Below are positions 50,385 to 59,852 of a DNA stretch of 64,000 nucleotides, one piece after another. The translations under genes were made by a program, and so were the position numbers. Every line of letters begins with the position of its first letter. The stretch's first letter is position 1. The stretch is taken from positions 1 to 64,000 of the forward strand of contig CAUGRT010000006.1 in assembly GCA_959602045.1 (NCBI GenBank), read 5' to 3'. The stretch comes from an uncultured Clostridia bacterium (lineage in GTDB: Bacteria > Bacillota > Clostridia > UBA1381). The notes below the pieces were generated by a model. It was not told the origin of the DNA. It saw only the letters and a program-made list of their open reading frames with translations, and made no database searches.

Positions 50385-51203
50385 TTATTGAAATCGTTCA
50401 TAAGAACCTAAGAATTTATAATATTCCGTACTCTGCTTGACCTTATCCAAAGCAAAATACAAACGCGCGTCATCAATATTGCCCTCAATGTCTACCAGGA
50501 AGATATAGCGACCCAACTCGTCTTTTAGCGGACGGGATTCAATTTTCACCATATTAATTCCGGCATCGGCAAACAACTTCAGCTCATTATACAAGGCTCC
50601 CGGTTCGTTTTCCAATGTAAAAGCGATCGAGGTTTTGTCGTGCTTTGTTACTTTCTTGCATGGATTTTTTTCCACAATGACAAACCGCGTTGAGTTGTGC
50701 GGTTCATCTGCACAGTTTTCTTTTAGAATTTCCAAATCATAGAGCTTTGCGCTTGCCGCCGATCCGATACCGGCGATACTGCCGTCGCTTTCCGCAACAA
50801 GCTTTGCCGCGGCTGCGGTGGAGGCTGCTGTTTCGATCACAGCATTCGGAAATTCTTCCTTAAGCAGCTTTGAACACTGCCCCAACGGCTGCGGATGAGA
50901 AACGATTTTTTGGATTTCTTCGGCTTTTGCGCCTTTTTTCACCATCAGATTCTCGCGAATTGCCAAAATATATTCGCCTGTAATATAAACATCAGCGTCT
51001 AAGGCTAAGGTGTCAAGCGTAGCATTCACACTGCCCTCGATGGAGTTCTCAATCGGGACAATGGCTTTTTCAATTTTTCCGGAGTCCACGGCGCGAATCA
51101 TTGCCGGCATGGTACGGTATTGCCGAAGCTCCTCCGCTCCCTTTGACCATTCCATTGCCGCCTGATGCGAAAACGTTCCCTCCGGACCTAAATACCCTAA
51201 CAT
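50385..51203 (-). CDS. pheA: prephenate dehydratase
   Basis: A 272-residue enzyme that converts prephenate to phenylpyruvate for phenylalanine synthesis. The catalytic periplasmic-binding-like domain contains GYLGPEGTFSHQAA, IVPIENSIEGSVNATLD and the DNSTRF-like motif as EPHNSTRFVIVE; the C-terminal ACT domain (ENEPGALYNELKLFADAGINMVKIESRPLKD) gives phenylalanine feedback. The frame opens at 51317, but ATG 51203 overlaps the stop of the DAHP synthase gene and starts the conserved MLGYLGPEG, so translation is coupled. Confidence 0.95.
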   Translation of the reverse strand: MLGYLGPEGTFSHQAAMEWSKGAEELRQYRTMPAMIRAVDSGKIEKAIVPIENSIEGSVNATLDTLALDADVYITGEYILAIRENLMVKKGAKAEEIQKIVSHPQPLGQCSKLLKEEFPNAVIETAASTAAAAKLVAESDGSIAGIGSAASAKLYDLEILKENCADEPHNSTRFVIVEKNPCKKVTKHDKTSIAFTLENEPGALYNELKLFADAGINMVKIESRPLKDELGRYIFLVDIEGNIDDARLYFALDKVKQSTEYYKFLGSYERFQ

Positions 51204-52222
51204 TATAACAGCTTCCTTCCGACAGCCTTTGCGATCGGGTCTAATTCTTGCATTAAAGCGGCGAATTTTTCGGGTTTCAGCGATTGTGCACCGTCCGACG
51301 CTGCCTTTTCGGGGCAATTATGCACTTCAATCATCAAACCGTCAGCACCGGCTGCGATCGCGCCTTTGGCGATTGCCGGAACATATTTATACGTACCCGA
51401 AGCGTGGCTCGGATCCCCGATAATCGGCAGATGCGTCAGCTCTTTTGCTACCGGAATCGCACTGATGTCAAAGGTATTTCTTGTTGCGGTTTCATAGGTA
51501 CGGATTCCGCGCTCGCAAAGGATAACCTGTTCGTTGCCCTCGCTCATGATATATTCCGCTGCCATCAGCCATTCTTCCATTGTGCAGGCAAGACCGCGCT
51601 TCAAAAGAATCGGCTTGTTGCATTTGCCGACTTCCTTTAACAGCTGGAAGTTCTGCATGTTTCTTGCGCCGATTTGCATAATATCCGCAAAATTTGCCAC
51701 AAGCTCAACATCTCTGGTATCCAAAACCTCGGTACAAATCGGCATGCCTAAAGCATGTCCGCTGTTATACATGATTTTCAGTCCGTCTCCGGCGAGTCCC
51801 TGGAAAGAATACGGCGATGAGCGCGGCTTGAATGCGCCGCCTCTCAATATATTCGCGCCTGCCTCTTTACACAAGCGGCTAACCTCGGTGAACTGCTCCT
51901 GGCTTTCGATTGCGCAAGGTCCGGCAAATACGGCAAGCTGATCGCCGCCGACCGTTACACCATGTCCGACTTCGATAATAGATGGTGTCTTTTTCAATTC
52001 CTTGGATGCCAGCTTATACGGGCGCATAATCGGAACAACGCTTTCAACGCCTGCCAATGTTGTAATCTGATTCATACTCAGCTGACGCTTATCTCCGATA
52101 GCACCGATGACGCTCTTGGCTTCACCGACAATGGGATGTGTTTTGAAGCCGAAATCTCTCAAAACGTGTTCGACGTTTTTTATTTCTTCTTCTGTTGCGC
52201 CGTCTTTCATGATAATAATCAT
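51203..52222 (-). CDS. aroF: 3-deoxy-7-phosphoheptulonate synthase with N-terminal ferredoxin-like domain
   Basis: A 339-residue DAHP synthase, first step of the shikimate pathway (PEP plus erythrose 4-phosphate). About 75 N-terminal residues (MIIIMKDGATEEEIKNVEHVLRDFGFK) form the ferredoxin-like regulatory domain of the Thermotoga-type enzymes; the barrel has FAGPCAIESQEQF, LRGGAFKPRSSPYSFQG, CNKPILLKRG and PIIGDPSHASGT. Start: AAAGGA lies 12 bases before ATG 52222, while the nearer ATG would overlap the SD. It forms an operon with pheA, so the pair supplies phenylalanine and other aromatics. Confidence 0.95.
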   Translation of the reverse strand: MIIIMKDGATEEEIKNVEHVLRDFGFKTHPIVGEAKSVIGAIGDKRQLSMNQITTLAGVESVVPIMRPYKLASKELKKTPSIIEVGHGVTVGGDQLAVFAGPCAIESQEQFTEVSRLCKEAGANILRGGAFKPRSSPYSFQGLAGDGLKIMYNSGHALGMPICTEVLDTRDVELVANFADIMQIGARNMQNFQLLKEVGKCNKPILLKRGLACTMEEWLMAAEYIMSEGNEQVILCERGIRTYETATRNTFDISAIPVAKELTHLPIIGDPSHASGTYKYVPAIAKGAIAAGADGLMIEVHNCPEKAASDGAQSLKPEKFAALMQELDPIAKAVGRKLL

Positions 52223-52326
52223 CTTTATAATCATTCCTTTCTGTATTAAAGGCACAAAACCGAGCATGAAAAGTCAAGTATGTGTAATTTCCTGTTCAGA
52301 CTTGTTTACCTTGAAATATCAATCTT

Positions 52327-52354
52327 ATTATAACAGATTTTTTGCGGTTTGCAA
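52327..52354 (-). promoter_or_regulatory. promoter of aroF-pheA
   Basis: On the minus strand TTGCAA (52349-52354), 16 bases, TATAAT (52327-52332). The leader of about 100 nt shows no clear riboswitch or T-box. Confidence 0.6.
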
Positions 52355-52358
52355 TAGC

Positions 52359-53195
52359 TTACCGCTTGTTTCGGCGAAATGCCGAAGGGGTACACCCCAT
52401 AGATTTCTTGAATTGCTGCCCAAAATAGGACGCTCCGGAGAATCCGCACCGCAGTGCGACCTCGGTCAGAGAATCCTCGGTGGTTCGGAGTAACTCACAG
52501 GCCTGCTGTAATTTGATATTGTTGAGATAATCCACAACCGTAATGCCCATTTCCTTTTTGAAAAGCCTGCACATATAGCTTTTATTGATATAGCAGGCAT
52601 CTGCGATTTCGTCAATTGCGGCAATGTCGGCGTAATTTCGGCTGATATAGGATAGGACAGGCTGAATTTTTTGCGTTGCCTTGGAGAGATGTTCTTCCTT
52701 ATTGGCGTTTTCAAGCTCCGGTCTGTCCGCGGCTTCGCATAAAAGCTTCAGCATTTCGGCAAGCGTGATATAGAATAAACCGTTGCCGTTATATTCAGCT
52801 TGCAGCACCGATAACAAGCGGTAAAATTCTTTATTTTCCGCTTCGGTCAGCCGAATCCATTCCCGATCAAAGCACTTTAAAAGCTGTTCACGGGTCACAG
52901 CGGTAAAATATTCGCAAAGAAAGCTGTCGGTAAATTCAACATTATACCGCGTATGCACTCCTGTACTCATACTGCGATGAAAAACGTCCGGCTTGAACAT
53001 CACAATATCGCCCGGCAGAATTTCATAAATCCGATCCTGAACCAGGATTTTTCTTGTTCCCTCGAACAGATAATAGATTTCGTAGGAGGCGTGATAGTGC
53101 AGACTGCTCATGCTCCATTCGTAGTCGCGCCGCTTCGTGTCAATATCAAAATGATTGAAAGGGTAGCACTCTACGGTCGGTCTTTCGGTACTCAT
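52359..53195 (-). CDS. AraC-family transcriptional regulator
   Basis: A 278-residue regulator with an N-terminal cupin domain (SSLHYHASYEIYYLFEGTRKILV ... GDIVMFKPDVFH) and a C-terminal AraC DNA-binding domain (DACYINKSYMCRLFKKEMGIT; ALRCGFSGASYFGQQFKKSMG). The cupin His pair suggests sensing of a sugar-like ligand. It begins five bases after the end of proA on the same strand and so is probably read from the proBA promoter, an unusual partner for proline genes. The target is unknown. Confidence 0.88.
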   Translation of the reverse strand: MSTERPTVECYPFNHFDIDTKRRDYEWSMSSLHYHASYEIYYLFEGTRKILVQDRIYEILPGDIVMFKPDVFHRSMSTGVHTRYNVEFTDSFLCEYFTAVTREQLLKCFDREWIRLTEAENKEFYRLLSVLQAEYNGNGLFYITLAEMLKLLCEAADRPELENANKEEHLSKATQKIQPVLSYISRNYADIAAIDEIADACYINKSYMCRLFKKEMGITVVDYLNNIKLQQACELLRTTEDSLTEVALRCGFSGASYFGQQFKKSMGCTPSAFRRNKR

Positions 53196-53200
53196 CGCCG

Positions 53201-54451
53201 TTATTCCCGAATCTGTCCGTTTCCGTAAATGATGTATTTAATGGAGGTCAGCGCCTCCAGTCCCATCGGACCGCGGGCATGCATTTTTTGCGTGCTGATT
53301 CCGATTTCCGCGCCAAAGCCAAATTCAAATCCGTCGGTAAATCGGGTCGAAGCGTTTACATACACTGCCGCCGCGTCTACACAATTCAAAAATTTCTCTT
53401 CCGCCGCATAGCTGTTGGTAACGATTGCTTCGGAATGTTTGGTGTTGTAGCGGTTGATGTGTGCAATCGCTTCATCTACGCCGTCCACGACTTTAACCGC
53501 CATGATATAATCGTTATATTCGGTATAATAGTCCTCCTCCGTGGCATCCTGCACATCGGGTACCAATGCCTTAGATGCTGCATCGGCGCGGATTTCAACT
53601 TTATTTTTCTTCAATGCGTCAAACACCATCGGAATAAACCGATCTGCAATCGCTTTATCCACCAACAGGGTTTCGGCGGCATTGCATACGGACGGGCGCT
53701 GTACCTTTGCATTCAGTACAATTTTCAGCGCCATATCCAAATCAGCGGTTGCTTCTACATAAACGTGGCAATTTCCGGCTGCCGTTTCAATAACCGGTAC
53801 GGTTGCGTTTTCTACCACACTGCGGATTAAACCCTTGCCGCCGCGCGGAATCAGCAAATCAATAAACCCATTCATTTTCATCAGCTCTGTTGCCGTTTCG
53901 CGGGAAGTATCCTCAATGATATTTAGTGTCCCCTCCGGGATGCCGGCATCGTATGCCGCCTCCTGCATGATTTTCATCAGCATGGTGTTGGAATGAATTG
54001 CTTCCTTGCCGCCGCGTAAAATACACGCATTGGAGGTTTTCAGACACAGCGCCGCCGCGTCTACCGTAACGTTTGGCCGCGCTTCGAAGATGATGGCAAT
54101 AACACCCATCGGAACGCGTTTTTGCCCGATCAGCAATCCGTTGGGGCGTTTCCACATTTTAATGACCTCGCCGATCGGATCGTTTAAATCGCTGACCTGG
54201 CGAACACCATCCGCAATTCCGGCGATTCTTTCCTTTGAAAGTGCCAGACGGTCAATCATTGCCTTGCGGACACCGTTTTCCTCGGCGGCTTCAATATCCA
54301 GCCGATTTGCCGCAAGAATTTCCTCCGTATGCGCCACTAAGGCATCGGCAATGGCATCCAGCGCTTTGTTTTTGGTGATCGTATCAACCGATGCAAGCTT
54401 TTCCGCCGCATCCTTTGCAAGGGTTCCCTTGCGTAACAGCTCCTCTGTCAT
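53201..54451 (-). CDS. proA: glutamate-5-semialdehyde dehydrogenase (gamma-glutamyl phosphate reductase)
   Basis: A 416-residue NADPH-dependent enzyme, second step of proline synthesis. Motifs: RVPMGVIAIIFEARPNVTVDAAALCLKTSNACILRGGKEA, DLLIPRGGKGLI, and the catalytic Cys in QRPSVCNAAETLLV. Near the end is STRFTDGFEFGFGAEIGISTQKMHARGPMGLEALTS, typical of ProA. It follows proB by 21 bases. Confidence 0.97.
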   Translation of the reverse strand: MTEELLRKGTLAKDAAEKLASVDTITKNKALDAIADALVAHTEEILAANRLDIEAAEENGVRKAMIDRLALSKERIAGIADGVRQVSDLNDPIGEVIKMWKRPNGLLIGQKRVPMGVIAIIFEARPNVTVDAAALCLKTSNACILRGGKEAIHSNTMLMKIMQEAAYDAGIPEGTLNIIEDTSRETATELMKMNGFIDLLIPRGGKGLIRSVVENATVPVIETAAGNCHVYVEATADLDMALKIVLNAKVQRPSVCNAAETLLVDKAIADRFIPMVFDALKKNKVEIRADAASKALVPDVQDATEEDYYTEYNDYIMAVKVVDGVDEAIAHINRYNTKHSEAIVTNSYAAEEKFLNCVDAAAVYVNASTRFTDGFEFGFGAEIGISTQKMHARGPMGLEALTSIKYIIYGNGQIRE

Positions 54452-54472
54452 TTATTTCGCCCCTTTCCGTTA

Positions 54473-55294
54473 TCATTCCTCATGAAAATTTTTTGATACA
54501 AATAAGGTTCCCGAAAGCTTGCCCTCCAATAAGTCGTATAGGGCATCCATGTTGTTGCCGTTCGCAATGACCATGTGAATCCCTGCCGCTGTGGCAATCT
54601 CTGCGGCGTTAAGCTTTGTCACCATGCCGCCTGTGCCTTGTTTTCCGGGCGCTCCGGCTACCGCACGAACAGACTTAATGTCATAAACAAAATTTAACAA
54701 CTCCGCATCGGGGTTCTTGTGCGGATCATCATTATATAAGCCGTCAATATCCGAAAACAGAATCAGCAAATCCGCGTCCACAAAATCAGCAACCAATGCC
54801 GATAGGGTATCGTTATCGCCAATGTCCACCTCATCAATTGCTACGGTGTCATTTTCGTTAATGACAGGAATAATACCCATATCCAACAGTGTTTCCATCG
54901 TGTTCTGGATGTTTCTTTTCCGCTTGGGGATTGCAATATCGTCCTGCGTCAACAGAATCTGCGCAACGGTGTTATTGTAGTCCGAAAAGACCTTGTCATA
55001 TAAAAACATTAATTCGCACTGTCCGACTGCCGATACTGCCTGACGTTCTTTGGTTACTGTCGGTTTTTGCTTTAGCCCCAGCTTGCCGACTCCGACGCCG
55101 ATTGCACCGGAGGATACTAAAATAATTTCTTTTCCCTGATTATGCAAATCGCTTAAAATCATTGCCATCCGGTCAATTCGCTTTAAATTCACTTTTCCTG
55201 TGTTATATGTAAGCGTGGATGTGCCGACCTTTACAACAATTCTGTGGGAGGAAGCAATATCTTTTAAAATAGCTTCCATTCCTTTACCTTCCAT
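54473..55294 (-). CDS. proB: glutamate 5-kinase, short form
   Basis: A 273-residue amino acid kinase, first step of proline synthesis. It has VVKVGTSTLT, LVSSGAIGVGVGKL, VINENDTVAIDEV and the GTGGMVTKLNAAEIATAAG substrate loop. The C-terminal PUA domain of the longer E. coli type is absent, as in several Firmicutes. SD AAAGGAG is nine bases before ATG 55294. First gene of proB-proA-AraC with a consensus promoter; an AAACGTTTC palindrome lies in its leader. Confidence 0.96.
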   Translation of the reverse strand: MEGKGMEAILKDIASSHRIVVKVGTSTLTYNTGKVNLKRIDRMAMILSDLHNQGKEIILVSSGAIGVGVGKLGLKQKPTVTKERQAVSAVGQCELMFLYDKVFSDYNNTVAQILLTQDDIAIPKRKRNIQNTMETLLDMGIIPVINENDTVAIDEVDIGDNDTLSALVADFVDADLLILFSDIDGLYNDDPHKNPDAELLNFVYDIKSVRAVAGAPGKQGTGGMVTKLNAAEIATAAGIHMVIANGNNMDALYDLLEGKLSGTLFVSKNFHEE

Positions 55295-55343
55295 GCTAAT
55301 TTTCTCCTTTTTTGAAACGTTTCTTTCCCATTATATGCCCTCT

Positions 55344-55372
55344 ATTATATACCTTTTCCGATGAAATGTCAA
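55344..55372 (-). promoter_or_regulatory. promoter of proBA
   Basis: On the minus strand TTGACA (55367-55372), 17 bases, TATAAT (55344-55349). Confidence 0.9.
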
Positions 55373-55467
55373 GTCGCCCAAATGCGCAAATAAAATGGCT
55401 TATCCATGCGCTTTTTTGTGAATATATGCTCAGCTGTTTTCCGGTGTCGGCAAATGGAAAATTTCCA

Positions 55468-55503
55468 TAAAAAAAACAAGGCTGCCGCAAATGCAGCAAC
55501 CTT
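55468..55503 (-). terminator. terminator after the HU gene
   Basis: On the minus strand AAGGTTGCTGC pairs with GCGGCAGCCTT, followed by G and eight T (55469-55476 on plus as A). Confidence 0.92.
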
Positions 55504-55515
55504 CGCTTTCATTTC

Positions 55516-55791
55516 TTATTTGTTTACTACGTCTTTCAGAGCTTTGCCGGCCTTGAATGCAGGAACCTTTGAAGCTGCAATTTCGATTGCTTCGCCTGTT
55601 CTGGGGTTCTTACCTGTTCTTGCTTCTCTTGCTCTTACCTCGAATGTACCGAAGCCTACCAATTGAACCTTATCGCCCTCGCAAAGAGCCTTTGTGATTG
55701 TTTCTGTAATTGCGGATACCGCTGCTTCAGCGTCCTTTTTTGTAAGATCCGCGCTCTGTGCTACAGCTGCGATTAATTCTGCCTTATTCAT
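55516..55791 (-). CDS. hup: HU-family DNA-binding protein
   Basis: A 91-residue nucleoid protein that bends DNA. It starts MNKAELIAAVAQSADLTKKDAE and has the beta-arm segment VGFGTFEVRAREARTGKNPRTGEAIEIAASKVPAFKAGKALKD with the Pro that inserts in the minor groove. Codons are of the highly expressed kind. SD AAGGAGG, own promoter and own terminator make it monocistronic. Confidence 0.97.
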   Translation of the reverse strand: MNKAELIAAVAQSADLTKKDAEAAVSAITETITKALCEGDKVQLVGFGTFEVRAREARTGKNPRTGEAIEIAASKVPAFKAGKALKDVVNK

Positions 55792-55857
55792 AATGTGTTT
55801 TCCTCCTTAAAATTTGATAAATTTATTTAGACTGACAACAGTCATATATCACGTTGT

Positions 55858-55886
55858 ATTTTATTATAAAAATCACGAATTGTCAA
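55858..55886 (-). promoter_or_regulatory. promoter of the HU gene
   Basis: On the minus strand TTGACA (55881-55886), 17 bases, TAAAAT (55858-55863). A GACTG-TTGT-CAGTC hairpin lies in the leader. Confidence 0.85.
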
Positions 55887-55915
55887 GGGTTTTCTATATT
55901 TTTCCGCATAATTTT

Positions 55916-56695
55916 TTAAATTTCCTTGATTTTTTTCCAAATTGAGTCCATTTCGGAAAGATTTATCTCGGAAAGCGTTTTTCCTTGGGCGGTTGCGGTA
56001 TTCTCCATTTTCTCAAAACGACTGATGAATTTGTTGGAGGCGTTGGATAAAGCCGTTTCGCAATCAAGCTTTAAGAATCTGCCTAAATTCACAACGGAGA
56101 ACAACAGATCGCCAAATTCCTCCTCAATATGTTCGGGAGTATTGGCCTGGCGCAGTTCCTCCAGTTCTTCCTCAACCTTAGCGTACACATCATCAATGTT
56201 GTCCCAGTCAAATCCGGGAGCAGCGGCTTTCTTCTGAATCTTTTGAGCGCGCATTAATGCCGGAAGATAGTGCGGTACTTCTTTGAGTGCAGCGGTATAG
56301 GAGTCCAGGTTTTTCTCCTTTTTCTTGTTTGCCTCCCAGTTTTGCAGCGCTTCGGCGGCATCTCCGGCATGCTCGTTTCCGAATACATGTGTATGGCGGC
56401 GAATCAGCTTGGTACAAATTTCGTTGAGAACATCGTCAAAATCAAACGCGCCGCGCTCCTTTGCAAGCTGAGCGTGAAAAGCCACCTGCAAAAGCACATC
56501 CCCCAATTCATTCGCAAAATCCTTGTCATTTCCGTTATCCAATGCGTCAACAGCTTCGTAACATTCCTCAATCATATTTTTTTTCAGACTTTGATGCGTC
56601 TGAACTTTGTCCCACGGGCAGCCGTTTTCGCTCCGTAAAATAGTCAGTATCTCAAAAAGATCATCTATGGTATATTGCTCTTTATTTAAATCCAT
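55916..56695 (-). CDS. mazG: MazG nucleoside triphosphate pyrophosphohydrolase
   Basis: A 259-residue all-alpha NTP pyrophosphatase with two MazG repeats. The first has GCPWDKVQTHQSLKKNMIEECYEAVDAL and ELGDVLLQVAFHA (ExxE and ExxD metal sites); the second has KVEEELEELRQA and EEEFGDLLFSVVNLGRFL. It removes non-canonical or excess NTPs. SD GGAGGAACG precedes the start. It stands between the HU gene and a flippase, all on the minus strand. Confidence 0.95.
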   Translation of the reverse strand: MDLNKEQYTIDDLFEILTILRSENGCPWDKVQTHQSLKKNMIEECYEAVDALDNGNDKDFANELGDVLLQVAFHAQLAKERGAFDFDDVLNEICTKLIRRHTHVFGNEHAGDAAEALQNWEANKKKEKNLDSYTAALKEVPHYLPALMRAQKIQKKAAAPGFDWDNIDDVYAKVEEELEELRQANTPEHIEEEFGDLLFSVVNLGRFLKLDCETALSNASNKFISRFEKMENTATAQGKTLSEINLSEMDSIWKKIKEI

Positions 56696-56751
56696 CGTTC
56701 GTTCCTCCTAATTATTTTTCAGCAATATTATACCATCAAAAACCGTATATT

Positions 56752-58293
56752 TCAATAGTTTTTTGCCGATTTTCGGATGTCGAGGAATTGTTTCGGATTC
56801 AACGCGCCGGTCAGAGCCAGTGCGGCGGCATACCCGATTAGGGAGATCGTTCCGATTGCAGCGGTATAGAGTAAGGCATTTGAAAGAATACCGCCGAGGG
56901 GTTTGCGCAGCAGCTCAATCAGCAGATACATGACAGCCGCTCCGAATCCGGGCTTTATAATTGTTTCCGTTATTTTGAATTTTAAACCCAAAATTTTCTT
57001 AATTCCGATTAAACAGCAGAGCATTACGATAGAATAGCTGATATTGGCGCTGAAAATCGCCCCGTATATCCCTAATTTCGGCATGAGTACGACGCTAAGC
57101 AGGATTTTCAAAACCGCTCCGGCGGCGGAATAGAAAAAGGCGGTCATGATTTTTCCGGCGGATTGAATGATGGACATTAGGATATTGGAGATACAGATCA
57201 TGATAATGCAAGGGGCGGTCATGGACAGCATTGCGGCGGAGGCGGAGTTATGAAACAGCACCTCCAGTAATTCGGTACTTAGGCAGTAGGCGGCAACGGC
57301 GCACGGAACGGCAAGGAGGATTGTCAGCTGCAATGCCAGATAGGACGCTTTTTGGGTTTTTTCGTGCTGCCCGATGGCTAAGCTGCCGGCGATTACGGGC
57401 AGAATACTGACACCGAGGGTAGCAAGAATCCCAATGGGGAGATGAATGACCGTTAAGGCATATCCGGTGTAGGCTCCGTAGACGCGACGGGCTTCATCCG
57501 TATTCAGACCGCTGTGAATCAACCCCGAACGAATCACGGTCGTATCCACAACGGAAAGCATGGAAGATACGACAGAGGCGAACAGGAGCGGGAGAGCAAT
57601 ATCAAACAATGCTTTTCTGATTTCCTGCCGATCTTTTAGGGAGCAGGGGCAGGAGGGCTTGGGAGAAAAAATATAGATCAGCAAAAAGACCGCAGTCGCA
57701 ACCGCTTCTCCGATTGTAACCCCCATCACAGCTCCTCCGGAAGCGGCACTGATTCCAAAACGGATAAAATAAACCGCAAGCACATATCCGGCAACAAGCT
57801 TTACAACCGACTCAATCACCTGGGAAACCGCGGTAGGAAGCATGTTCGAGATCCCTTGATAATAGCTGCGGACGGTCGTTCCGGCGGCTACAAAAAAAAT
57901 GGACGGGGCAATCATTTTAATGGCAAAAACCGCTTTTTCCTCTTTCATCGCAAAAGCGAAAAAGTCCGCTCCGAAATAAAGAGCAGCGCTGCCGAACAGA
58001 CCGACCGCACAAAGAATCAGATTCGAGATTTTGACGGTGTACCGTACCATTCCTTCCTTTTTCGCGGCGGAATATTCCGAAACAAGCTTCGATACCGCAA
58101 AGGGCAGACCGGATATTACAAAGGCAAGGAACAGAATGTAGATATTAAATGCCGTATTGTATACTGCCATTCCTTCCTCGCCGATGATATACGTCAGGGG
58201 AATCTTAAAGACCGCGCCCAGGATTTTGGAGATTGCATTGGCAATCATTAAAATTAATGCGCCGGTGACAAAACTCTGTGTTTTCAAATGCAT
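56752..58293 (-). CDS. SpoVB/MurJ-like polysaccharide lipid flippase
   Basis: A 513-residue MOP-superfamily membrane protein with about 14 helices, typical of SpoVB and related lipid-linked sugar flippases. The N-terminus QSFVTGALILMIANAISKILGAVFKIPLTYIIGEEGMAVYN matches the SpoVB/YtgP group. The frame opens at 58404, but ATG 58293 with AAGGGG upstream begins the family sequence. Clostridia have several paralogues, so the assignment to SpoVB itself is uncertain. It would move lipid II or another lipid-linked glycan outward. Confidence 0.85.
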   Translation of the reverse strand: MHLKTQSFVTGALILMIANAISKILGAVFKIPLTYIIGEEGMAVYNTAFNIYILFLAFVISGLPFAVSKLVSEYSAAKKEGMVRYTVKISNLILCAVGLFGSAALYFGADFFAFAMKEEKAVFAIKMIAPSIFFVAAGTTVRSYYQGISNMLPTAVSQVIESVVKLVAGYVLAVYFIRFGISAASGGAVMGVTIGEAVATAVFLLIYIFSPKPSCPCSLKDRQEIRKALFDIALPLLFASVVSSMLSVVDTTVIRSGLIHSGLNTDEARRVYGAYTGYALTVIHLPIGILATLGVSILPVIAGSLAIGQHEKTQKASYLALQLTILLAVPCAVAAYCLSTELLEVLFHNSASAAMLSMTAPCIIMICISNILMSIIQSAGKIMTAFFYSAAGAVLKILLSVVLMPKLGIYGAIFSANISYSIVMLCCLIGIKKILGLKFKITETIIKPGFGAAVMYLLIELLRKPLGGILSNALLYTAAIGTISLIGYAAALALTGALNPKQFLDIRKSAKNY

Positions 58294-58418
58294 CAACCCC
58301 TTGTATTTTGTTTTGTTTTGTGTTATAATCATCCTATGAATTTCAGAATTGCAAAATGCTGAATCGGGGATAATTTGCATAGATTCTCGCAGAGGGAATG
58401 ACAAAATACGATATTGGG

Positions 58419-58510
58419 AGAGATTTTTATTAAGATTTCAGAGCATTTCGGCTCAAACATCCGCATGTGCGGAACTCGCCTGCATAGTCTGAAAAAATGA
58501 TAAAAATTCG
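58419..58510 (-). repeat. dispersed hairpin repeat, copy 4
   Basis: Arms 58420-58442 and 58488-58509 pair imperfectly. On the minus strand the core reads CTATGCAGGCGAGTTCCGC-ACAT-GCGGATGTTTGAGCCGAAAT. It lies between divergent genes, ahead of aroA. Confidence 0.75.
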
Positions 58511-58571
58511 GTTGCAGTATGTGAAGTTTTGAAATTCCCGATTTTAAGCTACAGATTAAAGGAGAGATGTC

Positions 58572-59834
58572 ATGAACATCAGGAAGATTAGCCGTGCGAA
58601 CGGAGAAATTACGGTTCCGGGTGATAAATCAATTTCGCATCGGGGCGTGATGTTGGGCGCATTGGCAAACGGGGTTACGGAGATAGACGGATTTTTGTCG
58701 GGAGCGGATTGTTTATCGACCATTGATTGCTTTCGGAAAATGGGGATCCCGATTACGATAGACGGCAGCCATGTTACGGTGCACGGACAGGGATTATATG
58801 GGTTGGAAAAGCCTGCCGAAACGCTTTATACCGGGAACAGCGGTACGACAACGCGGTTATTATGCGGTATTCTTGCCGGACAGGATTTTGATACGGTGAT
58901 CACAGGGGACGCGTCCATCTGTAAACGACCCATGAAACGAGTAGTTGCGCCGCTTTCAGAAATGGGCGCAAGGATTCGGGGCGATTATTGTCCACTGTAT
59001 ATTACGGGTTCCAAGCTGCATGGAATGGAATATCGGATGCCGGTAGCATCGGCACAGGTCAAAACCTCGATTTTGCTGGCAGGACTTTATGCCGAGGGGC
59101 AGACGGTGATTCATGAACCGGAACGCTCCCGAAATCATACGGAATTTATGCTGACGGCGATGGGTGCGGATTTGAAGGTTCAGGGGAATGACATTCTTCT
59201 GACACCGGGAAAAGAGCTTGCACCGCAGAACATTTCCGTTCCGGGCGATATTTCATCAGCGGCATTTTTCATGGTGCTTGCGGCGATTTTGCCCGATTCG
59301 CGGATTACCATCCGAAATGTCGGCATTAATCCGACGCGAACCGGAATTTTAGATGTTTTTGAAGCCATGGGCGCGGAGGTCAAGCTTCAAAATATCCGTA
59401 CCTCGGCAGGAGAACCGGCGGCGGATATTACGGTTTCCTCGTCCTCTTTGAAAGGGACAGTAATCGGGGGGGATTTAATTCCGCGCTTGATTGACGAGCT
59501 GCCGGTGATTGCGGTGGCGGCGTTGTTTGCCGAGGGCGAAACGGTTATCAAGGACGCACAGGAACTAAAGGTTAAGGAAACGAATCGTATTCGCGCGGTA
59601 GTTGATGAATTCAGAAAATGTGGTGCGGAGATTGAGGAAACTGAGGATGGAATGGTAATTCAAGGCGGGAAAATGCTGCACGGGGCGGATTTCTGTTCCT
59701 ATGCGGATCACCGTATGGCAATGAGCCTAACCGTATTGGCGCAGCTGTTGGAGGGTGAATCCACACTGGATGATGAGCAATGCGTCAGCATTTCTTATCC
59801 GAAATATTTTGAGGATTTTTACAGCTTGGCTTAG
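58572..59834 (+). CDS. aroA: 3-phosphoshikimate 1-carboxyvinyltransferase (EPSP synthase)
   Basis: A 420-residue enzyme that joins PEP and shikimate 3-phosphate. Motifs: GDKSISHRGVMLGAL, LYTGNSGTTTRLLCGILAGQ, CKRPMKRV and the C-terminal KVKETNRIRAV with SYADHRMAMSL. SD AAAGGAGAG precedes ATG 58572. It stands alone, flanked by hairpin repeats on both sides, rather than with aroF-pheA at 51 kb. Confidence 0.96.
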   Translation: MNIRKISRANGEITVPGDKSISHRGVMLGALANGVTEIDGFLSGADCLSTIDCFRKMGIPITIDGSHVTVHGQGLYGLEKPAETLYTGNSGTTTRLLCGILAGQDFDTVITGDASICKRPMKRVVAPLSEMGARIRGDYCPLYITGSKLHGMEYRMPVASAQVKTSILLAGLYAEGQTVIHEPERSRNHTEFMLTAMGADLKVQGNDILLTPGKELAPQNISVPGDISSAAFFMVLAAILPDSRITIRNVGINPTRTGILDVFEAMGAEVKLQNIRTSAGEPAADITVSSSSLKGTVIGGDLIPRLIDELPVIAVAALFAEGETVIKDAQELKVKETNRIRAVVDEFRKCGAEIEETEDGMVIQGGKMLHGADFCSYADHRMAMSLTVLAQLLEGESTLDDEQCVSISYPKYFEDFYSLA

Positions 59835-59852
59835 CAGTTCACCGATAGAGTG

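Noticed and set aside
50404..55516. T-box or riboswitch leaders on aroF-pheA or proBA
   Set aside because: Leaders are short (about 80-100 nt) and lack T-box or known aptamer motifs.
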